Below the pieces are notes generated by a model. The model saw nothing but the letters and a program-made list of their open reading frames with translations, was not told the origin of the DNA and did not search any database. Source: Rugamonas sp045984285 (GTDB lineage Bacteria > Pseudomonadota > Gammaproteobacteria > Burkholderiales > Burkholderiaceae_D). Taken from it: DNA of 64,000 bases. Shown in pieces: positions 7,578-16,011 of this stretch. A program made the position numbers and the translations under genes. The stretch covers positions 62,001 to 126,000 of the forward strand of contig NZ_JBJQIK030000006.1 in the NCBI RefSeq assembly GCF_045984285.3, given 5' to 3'. Position 1 is the first letter of the stretch, and the number at the start of each line of letters is the position of its first letter.

Positions 7578-9791
7578 TTAGTTCGATTCCGGCTTCAGGT
7601 GCTTGCGGAAGAAGGCGTCGATCGCGGTCTGCACGTGCTTGCGCTGCAGGCGGTTCGCGACGCCGTGTTTCGCGCCAGGGTAGGTCATCAGTTCGAACTG
7701 CACGCCACGGTTCACCAGCGCATCGATCATCTTGGTGGTGTTGGTGAACAGCACGTTGTCGTCCGCCATGCCGTGGATCAGCAGCAGCTTCGACTTCAGG
7801 CCGTCAACGTGGTAGAACACGTTGCTCTGCTTGTAGCCTTCCACGTTCTCGGACGGCTTGTCCATGAACTGCTCGGTGTAGTGGGTGTCGTACAGGCCCC
7901 AGTCGGTCACCGGCGCGCCGGACACGCCGGCGGCGATCTTGTCCGAACCTTGCGACAGCAGGCGCAGCGCCATGAAGCCGCCGTAGCTCCAGCCGTACAC
8001 GCCAACGCGCTTCGGATCGACGTAGCTCTGCTTGCCCAGCCATTCAACGCCGGTCAGCTGGTCTTCCACTTCCACCTTGCCCAGGTTGCGGTAGATGGCG
8101 TCGGTGAACACGCGTTCACGGCGGCTCGAACCGCGGTTATCCATGCGGAACACCACGTAGCCCTGCTGCGCCATGTACTGGTCGAACATATCGCCCCATT
8201 TGCGCGACACGTGCTGTGCGTGCGGGCCGCCGTAGGTGGACAGGTAGACCGGGTACTTTTTCGATGCGTCGAACTTGTAAGGCTTGATCATCGACCAGTA
8301 CATGGTCTGGCCGTCCTTTGCCTTCATCGTGCCGTATTCGGTTGGCAGGTGATCGGACTTGTACTTGTAGTAGGGGTGCGACTCGTTCACTTCATTGCGT
8401 TCGAGCCAGGTCACCATCGCGCCGTCCGGACGGCGGATGCTTACCTGCGGCGGGTTGGCCGGATCGGACCAGGTGTCCACAAACAGCTCGCCATTGCGCG
8501 AGAACGAGGCCTCGTGCCAACCGTCCTTGTCGGTGATGCGCTTTGGCTTGTCGGCATTGCTGCCGTCGATATTCAGCGCATACACCTGCTTGTCGATCAC
8601 GGCATCCTTGTTGGAGGACACGTAGACCTTGCCGGACTTTTCGTCCACGGCCAGCAGGGAATCGATGCCCCATGCGCCTTTCGAGATCGGGTGCAGCACC
8701 TTGCCGTTCATGTCGAACAGGTAGAGGTGGTTGTAGCCGTCACGCTCGGAGGACCAGATAAAGCCCTTGCCGCTGGCGAGGAAGCGCAGGTCGTCGTTGA
8801 TGGTGGTCCAGGTCTTTGCGGTTTCGGTGACGAGCACTTTCTGCGCCAGCGAAGCCACGTCCACCGAGATCAGCTCCAGTTTTTTCTGGTCGCGGGTCTG
8901 GCGCTGGAATACCAGTGCTTTCGCGGTTGGAGTCCAGTCGGCGCGCACCAGGTAGATGTCCTTTTCCGGGCCGAGGTCGATGTTCCTGATCTCGCCGGTG
9001 ACCGGCGAAACGATGTGCAGGCCAACCACGGCGTTCTTGTCGCCGGCGGCAGGGTAGCGCTGCTCGACCACGTCGGTGCGGTCCGCATAGATTTCGAAGC
9101 GGCGTGCAATCGGCACCTGCGCTTCATCGTAGCTGCGGTAGGCGATGGCCGAATCGTCCGGCGCCCAGTAGTAGCCGGTGCGCTGGCCCATCTCTTCCTG
9201 CGCCACGAATTCGGCTTCGCCGTTATGCACGGTGCCCTTGCCGTCGGTGGTCAGCTGGCGCTCCTTGCCGGTGGCCAGGTCGATCACGAACAGGTTCTGG
9301 TCGCGCACGAAGGAAACGTATTTGCCTTTTGGCGAAATCTTCGGATCGATCACATTGCCGGAAGCGACCAGGCGCGCCTGGTCCGGTTTGGCCAGGTCCA
9401 CCAGGTACAGGTTGCCGGCCAGCGGAACCAGCAGTTGCTTGCCGTCCGGCGACCAGCTGTAGCTGATGATGCCTTTCAGGCTGGCGGTGCGTTCACGTTC
9501 ACGGCGCGCTTTCTCGGCGTCCGACAGGTTTTCCTCGGGGACCAGGACTTTCGAATCCACCAGGCGGCGGGTCGTTTTGTCCTTCATATTGAATTCCCAC
9601 AAGTCCAGCTGGAACTGGTTGTCCTCGCGGCCGCGCAGGAAGGTCACGCGCGCGCCGTCCGGCGAGACTTTCAGCGAGCGCACGCCGGCGCCGGTCAGCG
9701 AAGGATCGGAATACAGGCGGTCGAGAGTCAGGCGCTCGGCGGACGCCGAACCGGCGGCCAGCAGGGCCAGGAAGCTAAGAATGAAGCGCAT
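7578..9791 (-). CDS. S9 family peptidase, dipeptidyl-peptidase-IV-like
   Basis: This 737-residue exported serine peptidase begins with MRFILSFLALLAAGSASA, a clear signal peptide. The first two thirds form the beta-propeller of the DPP IV (S9B) subfamily; blocks such as ISPKGKYVSFVRD and SERDGYNHLYLFD are typical. The alpha/beta-hydrolase domain has the full triad: S602 in GWSYGG, D677 in HGMADDNV and H709 in AKHG. Spacings agree with the family. It probably removes X-Pro/X-Ala dipeptides in the periplasm. The frame runs on to 9902, but the signal peptide fixes the start at 9791. Confidence 0.93.
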   Translation of the reverse strand: MRFILSFLALLAAGSASAERLTLDRLYSDPSLTGAGVRSLKVSPDGARVTFLRGREDNQFQLDLWEFNMKDKTTRRLVDSKVLVPEENLSDAEKARRERERTASLKGIISYSWSPDGKQLLVPLAGNLYLVDLAKPDQARLVASGNVIDPKISPKGKYVSFVRDQNLFVIDLATGKERQLTTDGKGTVHNGEAEFVAQEEMGQRTGYYWAPDDSAIAYRSYDEAQVPIARRFEIYADRTDVVEQRYPAAGDKNAVVGLHIVSPVTGEIRNIDLGPEKDIYLVRADWTPTAKALVFQRQTRDQKKLELISVDVASLAQKVLVTETAKTWTTINDDLRFLASGKGFIWSSERDGYNHLYLFDMNGKVLHPISKGAWGIDSLLAVDEKSGKVYVSSNKDAVIDKQVYALNIDGSNADKPKRITDKDGWHEASFSRNGELFVDTWSDPANPPQVSIRRPDGAMVTWLERNEVNESHPYYKYKSDHLPTEYGTMKAKDGQTMYWSMIKPYKFDASKKYPVYLSTYGGPHAQHVSRKWGDMFDQYMAQQGYVVFRMDNRGSSRRERVFTDAIYRNLGKVEVEDQLTGVEWLGKQSYVDPKRVGVYGWSYGGFMALRLLSQGSDKIAAGVSGAPVTDWGLYDTHYTEQFMDKPSENVEGYKQSNVFYHVDGLKSKLLLIHGMADDNVLFTNTTKMIDALVNRGVQFELMTYPGAKHGVANRLQRKHVQTAIDAFFRKHLKPESN

Positions 9792-9906
9792 TGGAAGTGT
9801 CCGAAGAATGTTGTAAAGGAAAATGACGAACCGCAAGACAATACCAGACTCTGCAGCGCGTGACGACCCATCATTGTTCGGAATTTCAGGACTTTCTCCC
9901 AACTTT

Positions 9907-9928
9907 AATTAGGGTCCGTCCCCAATTA
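9907..9928. repeat. Interspersed repeat copy (GGGGACRGACCC family), half site
   Basis: AATTAGGGTCCGTCCCCAAT differs by one base from the right arm of the inverted repeat at 48704-48743. It overlaps the 3' end of the MATE gene and supplies its stop codon. Confidence 0.6.
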
Positions 9929-11306
9929 TCTTCAGGCGCGCGCTGGAGACGCGGTGCAGCAGGGCGGTCAGCAGCACAGCGGCGATGGTGAGGCCCAGCA
10001 CAAGGCCGATCCAGAAGCCGGTGGCGGACATCGGTTCGGAAGGGCCGGCCGGCAGCCATTGCGGCGCCAGGCCGAGAATGCAGCCCACCGGCAGTGCAAA
10101 GCCCCAGAAGGCCAGCGTCTGCACGATCATCGGTTCGCGCGTGACCTTGTAGCCCCGAATGGCGCAGGAGGTGGCAACCTGCGTGGCATCGGACAGCTGG
10201 AACAGCGCGGCGAACAGCAGCAGGTGGGCGCACATCTCCTGCACCGCCGCATCGGACGTGTAGGCGCGCGCAATCTGGTAGCGGAAGACGGCGATGCCGA
10301 TGGCGGAGATGATGGCGAACGCCAGCGACATGCTCACGCCCACCCAGGAAGCGAAGCGCGCGCGGGCCGGATTGCCTTCGCCCAGCGCCTGCCCCACGCG
10401 CGTGATCATGCCGATGCCGAAGCTGAGCGGCACCATGAACACCAGCGAGGAGAAGTTCAGCGCGATCTGGTGGGCGGACACCGTCACCACGCCGAAGCGC
10501 GCCACCAGCAGGCTCACGGCGCCGAACACGCTCACTTCCGCGAAGTAGGTGACGCCGATCGGCAGGCCGAGCTTCAGCATGCTGCGGATTTCGGGCCAGT
10601 GCGGCCACTCCCAATGCGTGAAGGGGAAGCTCTGCCGGTAGGCCGGTGCGATATGGATCCACACGATAATGGCCAGCAGGTCGATCCACACCACAGCGGC
10701 CGTGGCCACGGCGCAGCCCAGCGCACCCAATTTCGGCATGCCGAGGTTGCCGAACACGAGCAGCCAGTTGACCACGATATTCACCAGCAGGCCAAGCAGC
10801 GCAATCACCATGACCGGCTTGGTCTGGTTGATGCTGGCGCTGTAGCCGTACAGGGCGCGGTAGGCGCCGAAAGGAACCAGGCCAACGCTGATGATGTGCA
10901 CGAACATCGAGGCGCGCGCATTCACTTCCGGCGCCAGGTAGAGATGGTTGAACAGCAGCGTGGCCAGGTTCGCGAGCAGGGCGGCGAGCACGCCGATGCC
11001 GAAACCCTTCCACAAGGACTGCCGCACGGTATGCGGAATGGTGTTGAACGCACCTGCGCCCACTTCATGCGCCACCACCGTGTTCACCGACATCATGGTG
11101 CCGCTCACGGTAACGAGGATGATGGACCACACGGATGCGCCCAGCGATACGGCGGCCAGTTCGGCGGCGCTGGTATGGCCCGTCATTGCCACGTCGGCCA
11201 CTCCCATCCCCACGGTGGCGAGCTGCCCGATCAGCACGGGCCAGGCCAGGCGCCACAGCGCGGCGGCTTCGGTGCGGACATTGGAGAGAGTGAAGGTGTG
11301 AGGCAT
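9909..11306 (-). CDS. MATE family efflux transporter
   Basis: This 465-residue integral inner-membrane protein has about twelve hydrophobic segments in two related halves. The N-terminal block LWRLAWPVLIGQLATVGMGVADVAM is the hallmark of NorM/MdtK-like MATE transporters, which export cationic drugs and metabolites in exchange for Na+ or H+. The N-terminal half also has the typical SVNTVVAHEVGAG loop. The last codons (IIGDGP) and the stop are formed by an interspersed repeat, so the C-terminus was probably altered by repeat insertion. The gene stands alone; substrate unknown. Confidence 0.92.
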   Translation of the reverse strand: MPHTFTLSNVRTEAAALWRLAWPVLIGQLATVGMGVADVAMTGHTSAAELAAVSLGASVWSIILVTVSGTMMSVNTVVAHEVGAGAFNTIPHTVRQSLWKGFGIGVLAALLANLATLLFNHLYLAPEVNARASMFVHIISVGLVPFGAYRALYGYSASINQTKPVMVIALLGLLVNIVVNWLLVFGNLGMPKLGALGCAVATAAVVWIDLLAIIVWIHIAPAYRQSFPFTHWEWPHWPEIRSMLKLGLPIGVTYFAEVSVFGAVSLLVARFGVVTVSAHQIALNFSSLVFMVPLSFGIGMITRVGQALGEGNPARARFASWVGVSMSLAFAIISAIGIAVFRYQIARAYTSDAAVQEMCAHLLLFAALFQLSDATQVATSCAIRGYKVTREPMIVQTLAFWGFALPVGCILGLAPQWLPAGPSEPMSATGFWIGLVLGLTIAAVLLTALLHRVSSARLKIIGDGP

Positions 11307-11424
11307 CGCGATAATTCGTGTCTGGGGAGCCCGCCATTCTAACGCGGTAAATATTTGTTACAAGGTGTTGTCTGCAATATCGCCGTGCGCCGCGTTATAC
11401 GGGGAAAAACCGGAGCTACCTCAG

Positions 11425-12072
11425 ATGAAACGCCTTATCGCTGCAAGCCTTCTCTTTACCGCCGCCTTCGCCGCCGGCGCGGGCGAACTCTCCCTCTACT
11501 CGCAGCCCGGCTTCCGCGGCAGCGAAATCACGCTCCATGGCGGCGCATCCAATCTGCGCGACCTTGGTTTCAACGACCGCGCCTCAAGCCTGGTGGTGCG
11601 CTCCGGGACCTGGGAACTGTGCGAGCACAAGAACTTTGGCGGCTACTGCGCCGTGTTCGAGCGCGGCGACTATCCGGAACTGGAACGCTTCAACAATAAC
11701 GTTTCCTCCGCCCGCGAAGTGCCGGGCCGCCCGCATGGCCGCTGGCGTGACCGTGACCGCGATCGCGAATACGGCTACGACTATGGGCGGGAAGAGGAGC
11801 GCCGCCATGAAGGCTGGCGCCGCGATGAACCCGTGATCCTGTTTTCCGGCCAGCGCTTCGAGGGCGAACGCATCGCCGTGCGCAGCGACCTGCGCACCCT
11901 GCGCGATGCAGGCTTCAATGACCGCGCAGGCTCCATCGTGATCAACGAAGGACGCTGGGAATTCTGCGAACACGCGGGCTACCGGGGCCAGTGCATGGTG
12001 CTTGGCCCAGGCCGCTATGGCCGGCTGGACGAGATGAACAACCAGCTCTCGTCGCTGCGTCGGGTGCGCTGA
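11425..12072 (+). CDS. Secreted beta/gamma-crystallin family protein
   Basis: This 215-residue protein has a signal peptide (MKRLIAASLLFTAAFAAGA). Two beta/gamma-crystallin domains follow, the first from LSLYSQPGFRGSE to about residue 98 and the second from VILFSGQRFEGER to the end. They are joined by an Arg/Asp/Tyr-rich linker. Each repeats the LRDxGFNDRAxS(L/I)V and (W)E(L/F)CEH blocks, so the domains arose by duplication. Related bacterial domains can bind calcium and confer stability; here the canonical Ca-binding N/D-x-S pattern is only partly present. Start at ATG 11425; the frame begins earlier at 11365 but lacks a signal peptide there. Confidence 0.88.
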   Translation: MKRLIAASLLFTAAFAAGAGELSLYSQPGFRGSEITLHGGASNLRDLGFNDRASSLVVRSGTWELCEHKNFGGYCAVFERGDYPELERFNNNVSSAREVPGRPHGRWRDRDRDREYGYDYGREEERRHEGWRRDEPVILFSGQRFEGERIAVRSDLRTLRDAGFNDRAGSIVINEGRWEFCEHAGYRGQCMVLGPGRYGRLDEMNNQLSSLRRVR

Positions 12073-12131
12073 CGGTAAGGAATTTCTTGTAACCTGATTT
12101 CCGCAGGAGTGACATACCTGGAGAATTCAAC

Positions 12132-13052
12132 GTGGAATACAAGGACTATTACGCGGCGCTGGGCGTGGACAAAACCGCCAGCGCCGACGAGATCAAGAAG
12201 GCCTTCCGCAAACTGGTGCGCAAATACCATCCGGATATCAGCAAAGAGCCGGATGCCGATGCGAAGACCAAGGAGCTGAACGAAGCCTACGGCGTGCTCG
12301 GCGACCCCGAAAAGCGTGCCGCCTACGACCAGCTGGGCAGCGCGCAATACCGGGGCGGAGAGGGTTTCCAGCCGCCGCCGGATTGGGGTTCCGCCTACGA
12401 ATCGGGCGCGGACAACGAGAACGACTTCTTCGCCGACCTGTTTGCGCACGTGGGCGGGCGCCGCCGCAACTTCCAGATGCGCGGCGAGGACAGCCACGCC
12501 ACCCTGCAGATCGACCTGCACGACGCCTACCACGGCGCCAGCCGCACCATCACCCTGCGCGTGCCCGAGCTGGACCAGCAAGGCCGCGTGGTCACGCGCG
12601 AACGCACGCTCAGCGTCAACATCCCGAAAGGCGTCACGGCAGGCCAGCAGCTGCGCCTGAGCGGCCAGGGCCAGCCGGGCAGTGGCGGGGCGGAAGCGGG
12701 CGACCTCTACCTTGAAATCCAGTTCCGTCCCGAAGCGCGCTACCGCGTGGAGGGGCGCGACGTCTACGAAACGGTACCGGTAGCGCCGTGGGAAGCCGCG
12801 CTGGGCGGCGAAATCGAAGTGCCCACGCCGTCCGGCCGCGTGACGGTCACGGTGCCTGCCAAATCGCAGAGTGGACGCAAGCTGCGGCTGAAAGGGCGGG
12901 GCATTCCCGGCAGCGGCGCAGCGCCGGCCGGCGATCTCTACCTGCTGCTCGAACTGGTGCTGCCGCCCGCCGACACCGAGGCGGCGCGCAGCCTGTACCA
13001 ACAGATGGCGCGCGAGATGGCCTTCAATCCGCGCGCCGGGATGGGAGGCTAA
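12132..13052 (+). CDS. cbpA: Curved DNA-binding protein CbpA (DnaJ-like co-chaperone)
   Basis: This 306-residue protein has an N-terminal J domain with H33-P34-D35 between helices II and III. A Gly/Phe-containing linker and the two beta-sandwich DnaJ C-terminal domains follow (blocks IPKGVTAGQQLRLSGQGQPG and GRKLRLKGRGIPG). The Cys-rich zinc domain of DnaJ is absent, which marks the CbpA type. It stimulates DnaK and binds curved DNA in the nucleoid. The start is GTG at 12132 after GGAGAATTCAAC. It is followed two bases after the stop by its modulator cbpM, a conserved two-gene operon. Confidence 0.93.
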   Translation: MEYKDYYAALGVDKTASADEIKKAFRKLVRKYHPDISKEPDADAKTKELNEAYGVLGDPEKRAAYDQLGSAQYRGGEGFQPPPDWGSAYESGADNENDFFADLFAHVGGRRRNFQMRGEDSHATLQIDLHDAYHGASRTITLRVPELDQQGRVVTRERTLSVNIPKGVTAGQQLRLSGQGQPGSGGAEAGDLYLEIQFRPEARYRVEGRDVYETVPVAPWEAALGGEIEVPTPSGRVTVTVPAKSQSGRKLRLKGRGIPGSGAAPAGDLYLLLELVLPPADTEAARSLYQQMAREMAFNPRAGMGG

Positions 13053-13054
13053 GC

Positions 13055-13360
13055 ATGGAACAAGCGATTCAGGGCGTGCTGCTGGACGAAGCAGCGCTGA
13101 CACTGGAAGAACTGGCGCGCGCCTGCGCGGTGGAGCCGGGCTGGGTGGTGCACCGCGTGCGCACGGGCATCCTGCTGAATGATGCCGGAGGGCAGCCCGA
13201 AGCCTGGCGCTTCACCAGCGTGGACCTGGTGCGTGCGCGCGAGCTGGTGCGCATCGAGCAGGACTTCGACGCCGGCGAAGAACTCGCCGCGCTGGTGGTC
13301 GACCTCACCGAAGAGGTCCGCCGCCTCAAATCCCGTCTCCGCCTCCTCGGGCACCACTGA
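13055..13360 (+). CDS. cbpM: Chaperone modulator CbpM
   Basis: This 101-residue protein has a MerR-like helical N-terminus (LTLEELARACAVEPGWVVHR) and a C-terminal heptad-rich helix (LVVDLTEEVRRLKSRLRLLG). CbpM binds the J domain of CbpA and blocks both its co-chaperone and DNA-binding activities. The ATG at 13055 lies two bases past the cbpA stop, with GGGAGG inside the end of cbpA as ribosome site, so translation is probably coupled. Confidence 0.92.
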   Translation: MEQAIQGVLLDEAALTLEELARACAVEPGWVVHRVRTGILLNDAGGQPEAWRFTSVDLVRARELVRIEQDFDAGEELAALVVDLTEEVRRLKSRLRLLGHH

Positions 13361-13419
13361 CACCATGGGGTCAGGCACCATGGTGTCATGTGACAGCGGT
13401 GCCTGACCCCAAGGTGTCA
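13358..13419. repeat. Near-perfect 22-bp inverted repeat (TGACACCNNGGGGTCAGGCACC)
   Basis: Arms at 13358-13379 and 13398-13419 match at 21 of 22 positions with an 18-nt spacer. The left arm starts on the cbpM stop codon. It could fold into a long hairpin and act as a terminator, but there is no T run, so it is better viewed as an interspersed repeat element. Confidence 0.75.
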
Positions 13420-13431
13420 GTGCTTTAGCTG

Positions 13432-14196
13432 TTAGCGGGCGGAGTCGTCTTGCGGGTTGCCGCTGCGCGAGCCGCTGGCGCCGGATTGTTTGCTGCCGAG
13501 GTCGTCAATGTCGTGGCCGGCTTCGGGGCCCTGGCCCTGCATGCCGCTGTGGCGGTCCGACTGTTCGTTGCCGCGGCGGTTGTCCGGCCTGCTGGAGTCG
13601 CTCCAGCGCTCGGATTGCTGGTTGCCGGATTTGTCGGACTGCTGGCTGTTGCCGCGCTGTCCCATGCCAGCGCGCTCGCCGCCTTGCTGCGAGCCCGAGC
13701 CACCGCTGTAGCGGTCGGCTTGCTGGCTGTCGTAACGCTGGCCCTGCCGACCCTGCTGGCCGGACTGCTGGTTGCCTTCCTGCCGCGAGTTGGCGCCGGC
13801 ATTGTTCCCGCCGAGGCCGCCGCGTCCCGTCATGCCGCTGCCGCCCGAGGCAATATCGTGCAGGTCGCCGCCATTCTGGCCGCCCATGCCGCCCGAGTGC
13901 TGGCCGCCGTGCCCGCCGCCCTGGCCGGCATGCGACTGCCGGTTGCCGGGGCCGCCCTGGTGCTCGTCGTTCCGGTTTTCGTCCGGACCACCCTTGCGTT
14001 CCTGCTGGTTGATGCCCTGGCCGTTCTGGCCGCCTTCCGTGCCGGATTGCGTGCCCGCAATGCCGTCCTCGACATTGTCCATGCCGCCGTCGCTCTGGCG
14101 GTTGATCGATGGGTTGTCATTGGCCTGGATCCCGGCGGCGTGGTTGCCGCTCTGGTTTTTGACGTCCGCATCATTCGCATTGTTTTGCGTTGCCAT
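13432..14196 (-). CDS. Low-complexity Gly/Gln/Ser/Asn-rich hydrophilic protein
   Basis: This 254-residue protein has no recognised domain. It begins MATQNNANDADVKNQSGNHA and is composed almost wholly of Gly, Gln, Asn, Ser, Asp and Arg, without hydrophobic segments, so it is expected to be disordered. The start is well supported: AGGAGG lies seven to eight bases before ATG 14196, whereas the frame extends to 14514 without a ribosome site. Composition resembles desiccation or stress hydrophilins and also the protein at 19354-19743. No function is assigned. Its long antisense frame (13450-14271) is a composition artefact. Confidence 0.75.
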   Translation of the reverse strand: MATQNNANDADVKNQSGNHAAGIQANDNPSINRQSDGGMDNVEDGIAGTQSGTEGGQNGQGINQQERKGGPDENRNDEHQGGPGNRQSHAGQGGGHGGQHSGGMGGQNGGDLHDIASGGSGMTGRGGLGGNNAGANSRQEGNQQSGQQGRQGQRYDSQQADRYSGGSGSQQGGERAGMGQRGNSQQSDKSGNQQSERWSDSSRPDNRRGNEQSDRHSGMQGQGPEAGHDIDDLGSKQSGASGSRSGNPQDDSAR

Positions 14197-14299
14197 GATT
14201 CGCCTCCTGTTCTGAGCCGGACCGCTCCGGCAGAGTTTTATGCTAGGCCGCCAGGGGCAACAGGGGAGTAGGCGCACGCGCCGCCGCGCTGTAGGAAGC

Positions 14300-15217
14300 T
14301 CAGTAGGGCTCGTGCGGCAGCGACAGGTCGAGGCCGATGAAGCGTTCGCGCAGCCAGGAGGCGGCCGGACCGAGCTGCTCATCCGCTCGGTGCAGCGCGT
14401 ACAGCGGATACAGCAGCTGGCCGCTGTCCTGCAGCTGCAGCCGCACCAGCCAACCCGCCTTGAGATCCTGCGCCACCATCGCCATCGGCATATTTCCCCA
14501 GCCGAGGCCGCCACGCAGCAGCGCGTGCTTGGCGCTGACGTCGCCCAGCCGCCAGTCGCGCCGCGAAATCACGCCGAAATCCTGCCCCTGCGTGAGGTTG
14601 CTGCGGTCCGTAACAACCAGCTGCAGGTGCTCGCGCAACTCGGACGTGGGCACCACGCCTTCAATCTTCGCCAGTGGATGCTTGGGCGCACACACCGGCA
14701 CCATTTCCACATGGCCAACGATGTGGCGCTCGATCACGTCCGGCACCGTCATCGGCATGCCGCTGATGCCCAGCTGGCAGCGATTGTCCTGCACCATCTG
14801 GACCGCCGCGCCCAGCGCTTCCATGTGCAGGCGCAGCGCAACCGTAGGGAACTCGCGCTGGAAGGCTTCCAGCACCTGCACCAGCACGCAGCCGGGGAAC
14901 ATCACGTCCACCACCAGGCAGACTTCGGCTTCCAGGCCCTGGCCGAGCGCTTTCGCCCGCGCGCGCATCGCCGCCACGTTGCTGGCGACGGTGCGCGCAT
15001 CGGCCAGCAGCGCGCGGCCCGCGTCCGTGAGCGTCGGCTTGCGCTTGCTTCGGTCGAGCAAGGCAATATTCAGCTGCTCTTCCAGGTTGGCGATGGTGTA
15101 GCTGATGACGGATTGCGTGCGGTGCAGCGCACGCGCCGCATGGGCGAAGCCGCCATGGTCAATGACGGCGATGAAGACGCGCAGCTGGTCGAGGGAGGGA
15201 AGGCCGGGATCACGCAT
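14300..15217 (-). CDS. LysR family transcriptional regulator (next to azoR)
   Basis: This 305-residue regulator has an N-terminal winged helix-turn-helix (LDQLRVFIAVIDHGGFAHAA, then RTQSVISYTIANLEEQL) and a LysR substrate-binding domain. It is divergent from azoR with about 105 bp between the start codons. That gap contains a LysR-type dyad, so it probably controls azoR and itself in response to a quinone, azo or electrophile signal. An in-frame TTG two codons upstream (15223) is the alternative start; ATG 15217 is preferred. Confidence 0.9.
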   Translation of the reverse strand: MRDPGLPSLDQLRVFIAVIDHGGFAHAARALHRTQSVISYTIANLEEQLNIALLDRSKRKPTLTDAGRALLADARTVASNVAAMRARAKALGQGLEAEVCLVVDVMFPGCVLVQVLEAFQREFPTVALRLHMEALGAAVQMVQDNRCQLGISGMPMTVPDVIERHIVGHVEMVPVCAPKHPLAKIEGVVPTSELREHLQLVVTDRSNLTQGQDFGVISRRDWRLGDVSAKHALLRGGLGWGNMPMAMVAQDLKAGWLVRLQLQDSGQLLYPLYALHRADEQLGPAASWLRERFIGLDLSLPHEPY

Positions 15218-15227
15218 TATCAAGAAA

Positions 15228-15246
15228 ATCGATAGAAACTATAGAT
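15228..15246. promoter_or_regulatory. Candidate LysR box between lysR and azoR
   Basis: ATCGATAG-AAA-CTATAGAT is an imperfect dyad (7 of 8 pairs) containing a T-N11-A pattern. It sits just upstream of the regulator and about 75 bp before azoR, the usual place for a LysR recognition site. Confidence 0.5.
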
Positions 15247-15322
15247 AAAAAACCTATTTCATCGATATTAGTCCGGATCTAAGATGACTGCAACAACAAA
15301 CACTTCCTCTGGAGCTTCAAAC

Positions 15323-15937
15323 ATGGCAAACGTTCTTTACATCAATAGCAGCGTGCGTACTTCCGGTTCCCTGTCGCGCCAGCTGTCTTCGGAATTCGTC
15401 AGCAAATGGAAGGCAGCGCACCCGGCCGACAGCATCGTCGAGCGCGACCTGGCCAGCAATCCCGTGCCGCACCTCACCGAAGAGATGATGGGCGCTTTCT
15501 TCACCCCGGCAGAACAGCGCAGCGCCGAACAGGCGCAGACGGTCAAGCTGTCCGACACGCTGGTGGATGAGGTGGAAGCGGCCGATATCATCGTGATCGG
15601 CGCGCCGATGTACAACTTCTCCGTGCCAAGCACGCTGAAGGCCTACATCGACCATATCGCCCGTGCCGGCCGCACCTTCAAGTATGGCGCGAACGGCGCC
15701 GAAGGCCTGCTGCAGAACAAGAAGGTCTACGTGTTCACCGCCAGCGGCGGCGTGTACAGCGAAGGTCCTGCCAGCGGCTACGACTTCCTGGCCACCTACC
15801 TGCGCGCGGTGCTGGGCTTCCTTGGCATCACCGATATCAGCTTCGTGCGCGCCGAAGGCGTGGCAATGGGCGAGCAGGCCCTGGCCGACACGCTGGCGAA
15901 ATCGCGCAAGTCGATCGAGGAAATCGTCGCCGCCTGA
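15323..15937 (+). CDS. azoR: FMN-dependent NADH:quinone/azo reductase
   Basis: This 204-residue flavodoxin-fold enzyme has the N-terminal phosphate-binding block MANVLYINSSVRTSGSLSRQ. The AzoR signature is present as ADIIVIGAPMYNFSVPSTLKAYIDHIARAG, followed by FKYGANGAEGLLQNKKVYVF. It reduces quinones by two electrons and cleaves azo compounds using NADH, protecting against thiol-reactive stress. ATG 15323 has CTGGAGC upstream; an earlier in-frame ATG at 15284 would add 13 atypical residues. Regulated probably by the divergent LysR gene. Confidence 0.93.
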   Translation: MANVLYINSSVRTSGSLSRQLSSEFVSKWKAAHPADSIVERDLASNPVPHLTEEMMGAFFTPAEQRSAEQAQTVKLSDTLVDEVEAADIIVIGAPMYNFSVPSTLKAYIDHIARAGRTFKYGANGAEGLLQNKKVYVFTASGGVYSEGPASGYDFLATYLRAVLGFLGITDISFVRAEGVAMGEQALADTLAKSRKSIEEIVAA

Positions 15938-16011
15938 TAGCAAAGGCTCCGGCGCCAGCCGGAATCCGTGGCAGCCGGTATCATGCTGCCTATGCCTGCC
16001 ACGGAGTCCGC

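Noticed and set aside
7560..9863. A 767-codon plus-strand frame opposite the S9 peptidase
   Set aside because: The peptidase has a full catalytic triad and signal peptide; the opposite frame is His/Gln-rich noise.
13450..14271. A 273-codon plus-strand frame with hydrophobic Ala/Val/Leu runs
   Set aside because: It is the reverse of the Gly/Gln/Ser-rich gene. Hydrophobicity comes from the complement of those codons, and there is no ribosome site, whereas the minus-strand gene has AGGAGG.
15938..16011. A strong terminator after azoR
   Set aside because: There is a GC-rich imperfect dyad (GGCTCCGGCGCCAGCCGGA) but no T run, so it is not listed.
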